Translations under genes and position numbers: made by a program
The notes under the pieces: generated by a model
The model's database searches: none
What the model was told of the DNA's origin: nothing
Seen by the model: only the letters and a program-made list of their open reading frames with translations
Part shown: in pieces, positions 59,201-64,000 of the stretch
Position numbering within the stretch: position 1 is the first letter of the stretch
Layout: each line of letters begins with the position of its first letter
DNA from: Phialocephala subalpina
Taxonomy: Eukaryota > Ascomycota > Leotiomycetes > Helotiales > Mollisiaceae
DNA: 64,000 bases
Assembly (NCBI GenBank): GCA_900073065.1
Contig: FJOG01000016.1
Span: 914,461 to 978,460 of the forward strand
Reading direction: 5' to 3'

Positions 59201-59740
59201 TACCTTTGGATCTCGTCATTACGAGGTTCGCACAGCGTAAGAAGGGGAAACTCCAATTCGCCAACATGGTTTGAGAGAGAAGTCCTATACTCGCCGAAGA
59301 GATGTGAAGTTGAGAACCGGGCTCGCGATAATGAAGATCGAATGCCAAAGCGAAAGATTGCGAGTTTGGGAGACTCGAAGGAGGTGAAAACCTAGTCTTC
59401 CGATAGTCTTGCCGACAAGCGCAAGAGCCTCACTTTCGTTCAGCAATGTCGAAGCTGACAATGTGCGTAGCCTAGCATAGTCGCGGAAGCCTCCACGAGA
59501 ATATCGGAACTTGCTTGGGGAGCTCTTCCATTGTCAGTCATTGTAGGCGATACGATCATTGAGCATCTCCGGAGTGTCGGGGCGTGAGACCCGACTTAGG
59601 GCAGGGAGGATGTCCGACATAAGCTCCGAGATTTTGTCTGTCCTCGAGGCGGGAACACCGTCCTGTTAGTCTGCGAGAAGGCGCGAGACGGGTCGCATAG
59701 TCGTACATTGAAAGAAGTGCTGTGATCGTGGCGAGAGTCA
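56213..59740. other. Gene-poor region with a diverged duplication
   Basis: About 3.5 kb. No supported gene; frames such as 58348-58755 (minus) are Ser/Pro-rich and domain-less. Two stretches about 650 bp apart are related (separate entry). AT-rich, RIP-like islands are not obvious. Confidence 0.4.
57690..58440 (+). repeat. Diverged direct duplication, spacing about 640 bp
   Basis: Sequence around 57690-57800 and 58320-58440 matches closely. Both contain a GACACARAAGTGAATGA/TAGA-like segment, then TTTCTYTCACMCC, then GTCTRGGTATATATRTCTCG followed by CGCGGCAATACCTCGGCCCTC, then CATGA. The long GCGGCAATACCTCGGCCCTC core (about 20 bp) is identical. Flanks diverge. It may be an old segmental duplication or two members of a small dispersed repeat. 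Confidence 0.6.
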
Positions 59741-60652
59741 GTGTCGGGTTGGAGAATCGAAACACTAAGGCGGAATGTTAGCATCCTGAAAAATAAGGAG
59801 GCGAAGAAGGGAGAGATAACATGTGGAAGAAGGAGCAATGCCTTAGCCGCCGATGCCGTGAAGGCTTCTCCACCAACAATAGCAGCGGAACGGGTCGAGG
59901 CGGATGGAAAGAAGCTTGAATCATGGCGGGAAGACAGCGCCGAATATCTCTTTAGGAAGAGTATGCGAGTCGACTCCGGACATCGAGGTTATTTTGCAAA
60001 TCTCAAAGCTGCTGAAGACTTTGACACAAGCCGAGGCTTCTCCATCTTTGATGTCGTCAAAACCGAGCAATCATTCCATCAATGCCCTGGAGATCACCCT
60101 CTCAATTCTCTGGAGACGGACGCATTAATGCCCAAGGCCACCACCACCTCCACACTCTCCACACTCTCCACACTACTCAAACCGTTACCGGTCTGTTCCT
60201 CATCTCGTACCTCTCCATTTATTTCCAGGCATGCCACGTTCATGTGTAACATGCAACCATTGAAGAAGAGTATGCACGTCAACCACCTCGCGCCATCAGG
60301 ACAAAAATTCATCCGCTCCTCTCCCCTCTCCCCTGCATCAAGCACAGGACAACACATGCAAGAGAAGCAACCACATCGGATAGAAGGAGCACTTACTCCA
60401 GCTGACCTGACCTTGATAGATCTCGGGGAAACAGAAAAGCCGAGACGTGCATCTCAGGGCAGCACTTCCCCAAAAGCCACGGAATCCGGGGAAAGTTCCC
60501 CTCGATTGCAGATGCCATGTGCAGATTTCGAGGTACTTCGGCATATTTCCCCTGAGGGGCCGAACAGCTATCTGATAAGTCGTTCCCCCTCTTTCGGAGC
60601 CCCATCCACTTTTGGATTCAATACCGAACAACAACAAATTTTAGACTTCTAG
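59741..60652 (+). CDS. Unidentified open frame, possible hypothetical protein
   Basis: A continuous frame of about 300 codons. The first in-frame ATG that looks usable is at 59963, giving about 229 aa; the upstream open part could be an exon of a longer gene. I recognise no domain. Composition is polar, rich in Ser, Thr, Pro and Lys in the second half (for example PLSPASSTGQHM and QGSTSPKATESGESS), with a short Thr/Ser-Leu repeat near nt 60145-60175 (CTCCACACT units). No signal peptide or membrane span. It is long for chance at this base composition, but the neighbours give no context. It may be a lineage-specific protein or spurious. Confidence 0.35.
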   Translation: MSGWRIETLRRNVSILKNKEAKKGEITCGRRSNALAADAVKASPPTIAAERVEADGKKLESWREDSAEYLFRKSMRVDSGHRGYFANLKAAEDFDTSRGFSIFDVVKTEQSFHQCPGDHPLNSLETDALMPKATTTSTLSTLSTLLKPLPVCSSSRTSPFISRHATFMCNMQPLKKSMHVNHLAPSGQKFIRSSPLSPASSTGQHMQEKQPHRIEGALTPADLTLIDLGETEKPRRASQGSTSPKATESGESSPRLQMPCADFEVLRHISPEGPNSYLISRSPSFGAPSTFGFNTEQQQILDF

Positions 60653-62879
60653 AAGGGAATCATCTAGTCCGGTGGAGAATTTATGATACGGTTATGATCT
60701 TCCCGCGCAGATCTCTTTGGATTAGGAGTTCGGAAGTGAAGGGAAAGGAAAAGATCAAAAGGCATCAAAACATAACCTCAAAAGGACGGCGGGCCGCTTG
60801 CTTCCGAAACGATATCCATCAAGGTATAAACAGACGAGAGAGACTAAGGTCAGAAAGATAGACGACATGCAGAAGTGCAAGAAAGGCACATCTTGCGGAA
60901 CTTGCGGGGAAGAGTACAAGGAAAGGAAAGGGACTTGGTGGGTGTCGTTTCAGTCAGCGCCTCTCATTTCAGCATTTAGATTCCCATGTCCCGGTGGGTT
61001 GCCGCGATATGCCTGTCACCCGAATGCGAGGCTTGCGAAATAAATACCTGGGTAATTTATTTAGATGAAGTTTGTTGAGATCTTGGTTCGGATGCCGGTA
61101 GACAGAGTTGTGGAAGTGTGGATTCAGTCAATGCGTTTTGATATCAAGGGAGAGTTTAATGCGACGTTCAGCTTGTCCGTGTTGTTCGAAAGAGATTTTT
61201 GATGGGGACGATGATGGCTTTGAAGGGTTTCTAGAAGGCTGAAAGAATGTTCTGAGGGAGATTCTGGGGCGATTGGGGGCTCGCTTAGTTGAATAGGGAG
61301 TGGATGACGCCTGGAAACCCTTGGAACGGTTTCTCTCCAAGGACGCAAGCGCTGTTTGGGATGAGATTTCAGGATCCAAACCATGTGTTGCGACGACCGA
61401 AGAGTCATTTTTGGCGCAAGTTTAAAGACGAGAGATCGCTGCTCATTCGCCCAATGTGGCAGATTGTCAAGCCTCATGGTAAAGCTGATGAAGCCTCGAA
61501 AGCTTACATTGCTCGCTGCAACCTTCCCGTTCGTGATACCGCAGCCAGTGCGCGGAGAAGACGCCGGCATTTTGCGCGGACATGCGCACCAATCGTGTCT
61601 TCGTATGTTCGTATTATAGCCTTCTGGTCGAGATAGTTGCGGAAACATGGACCTGCCAGGCTGATTACTATGTGGCCTTGGACAACCATGTTCAAGTGCC
61701 TCTAACTCGGTTTCTTCAGCTTGTGAGCAGGGCACAGCGGCTCTCTCTTGTGACTTGCAAATTGCAACGGGGCAGGTAGGGATTGATATTAAGTATTTCT
61801 GCACTCCAACCTGTTACACTGCGTGCTGTTCGGATCGCAGGGACGATAGGTGGTGAAGTTCAGAGGAGGTGCTTTCAACCCCTACCTGCCGCGTGCATCG
61901 CTCGATTCAGAGTTTTGCAGCCCGGTTCCCAGCTCCCAGCTTGTTCGATTCACACATACCAAACCTTCTCTAACCATGGTTTCGGAGACTCGCCTCTGAT
62001 TAGGCATGTCCCCCGCAAGGTACAAAAGTACAGACACCTCATCGTATCAACTCTGCGCTGCTCATGACCTGCCAGGCTGCCAGGCTGGTTGCTAGCATGA
62101 TTATCTATTTCTTTTCACGTTTTATCTTTATCTGATCTTTGCAGACCTGCTGTCTTCTCTCCCTTCATCATCTTATCTATGTACGTCAAACGCCAAATTT
62201 CACTCGTGTCAGCAAGAGCCCAGCATCCCACTTTGAGGATCCACGTTTTGCTGAGGGAGATCACCCCTAGCCCTGCATGCCAAAACTAGGTCGTCCTCCC
62301 CGCAATCTCGAATCGAACACGCCAAACAAGCCAAAGCAAGCCCAGCCCGCGTTGCTCCCTTCGATCATCTTTTCTTTTTTCTCTTCAGGGCCTGACTCCT
62401 GCTGTCGATAACTACGAGGGTACTCCTCGACATCGGAGCGCCACCTAGACGCTCAGTCATTCACCGCCAGCGCCACCAACGTACCGAGGTATCCTGTACC
62501 TAGATCTCCAGCATTGCCTTCCAGGTCTGTCAGCGCCATCTGTCAACTGATCAGTGGAGCCGAGTGAGAAAGCTGGGGCGGTTTCGGTGCAGGACGGTCC
62601 GGTCACTTCGCAACAGGCCAACACCATTGGTGCCTCACGTCCACTTCAACCCCAAAATCCACAGTTCGACCTTCCAGACTGCAGCTCTCATTTGATCTCT
62701 GCAAGTCTGCCTGTCTCTCTTGATCAGAGATACGGCAACGCAACGCAGGCACAGAATTAAAGCAGGTTAGCGATTCTGGCCGACGGAATGCGCTCATCGG
62801 CCTTTATGATGTAACGATCCTATTTGCTCGACACACGCCCACCCCTCCCCGCCATTGTTTTTTTCCTGCTTCGTTCATC
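60653..62879. other. Gene-poor region and long upstream region of the last regulator
   Basis: About 2.2 kb. The minus-strand frame 61124-61804 (about 225 codons) has no domain, and other frames compete with it, so I do not call it. From about 62100 on, the plus strand is C/T-rich, as in long leaders of fungal regulator genes. Nothing else seen. Confidence 0.4.

Positions 62880-64000
<1,121 letters not shown>

Noticed and set aside
61124..61804. Minus-strand frame of about 225 codons
   Set aside because: Basic, low-information composition, overlapped by open frames on the other strand, no family recognised.

Overview
This window looks like nuclear DNA of a filamentous ascomycete (Pezizomycotina). 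Genes are split by many short introns of about 46-80 bp, with GTRNGT donors and YAG acceptors. Both strands are used, there are no operons, and the gene families are typical of moulds: several Zn2Cys6 regulators, P450s, a sedolisin, an EHN-type epoxide hydrolase, DUF6604, DUF3176 and a fungal-only family of unknown function. A leotiomycete is my best guess, but this rests on family recall and not on any marker gene. I saw no rRNA, tRNA, CRISPR array or intact transposon.

Layout. 1-8 kb: a Zn2Cys6 regulator (cut by the window edge) diverges from a seven-exon alcohol dehydrogenase, followed by a large dynamin-like GTPase. 8-31 kb is an accessory block in which decayed genes outnumber working ones. 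The relics are two fragments of one fungal-only family in opposite orientation, a DUF6604 gene with three lesions, the tail of an FAD-linked oxidase, a Zn2Cys6 regulator with a broken zinc cluster, a DUF3176 membrane protein, and an NmrA/EasG-like reductase. Apparently intact genes among them are a putative cyclase, a TVP38-like membrane protein, a P450 and a TDT-family transporter.

31-37 kb is a compact metabolic group: an ARCA-like Zn2Cys6 regulator, a phytanoyl-CoA dioxygenase-like enzyme and a P450. The P450 reads cleanly except for one missing base in a T-run. This could be a small oxidative pathway with its own regulator, but no backbone synthase is present. 38-55 kb holds a membrane-anchored protein of unknown function, a 5'-truncated methyltransferase abutting a 13-bp minisatellite, an HSL-type alpha/beta hydrolase, a secreted sedolisin, a small unknown protein, a PIF1-type helicase with an N-terminal RNase H1/viroplasmin-type hybrid-binding domain, and an epoxide hydrolase.

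55-64 kb begins with a short (228 aa) Zn2Cys6 protein. A gene-poor stretch of about 6.7 kb follows, with one long unidentified ORF and a diverged duplication. The last gene is a multi-exon Zn2Cys6 regulator running off the right edge.

Exon coordinates were worked out by hand from frame, splice signals and family conservation. Most intact genes close exactly in frame when their exons are joined. Functions beyond family level are inference.
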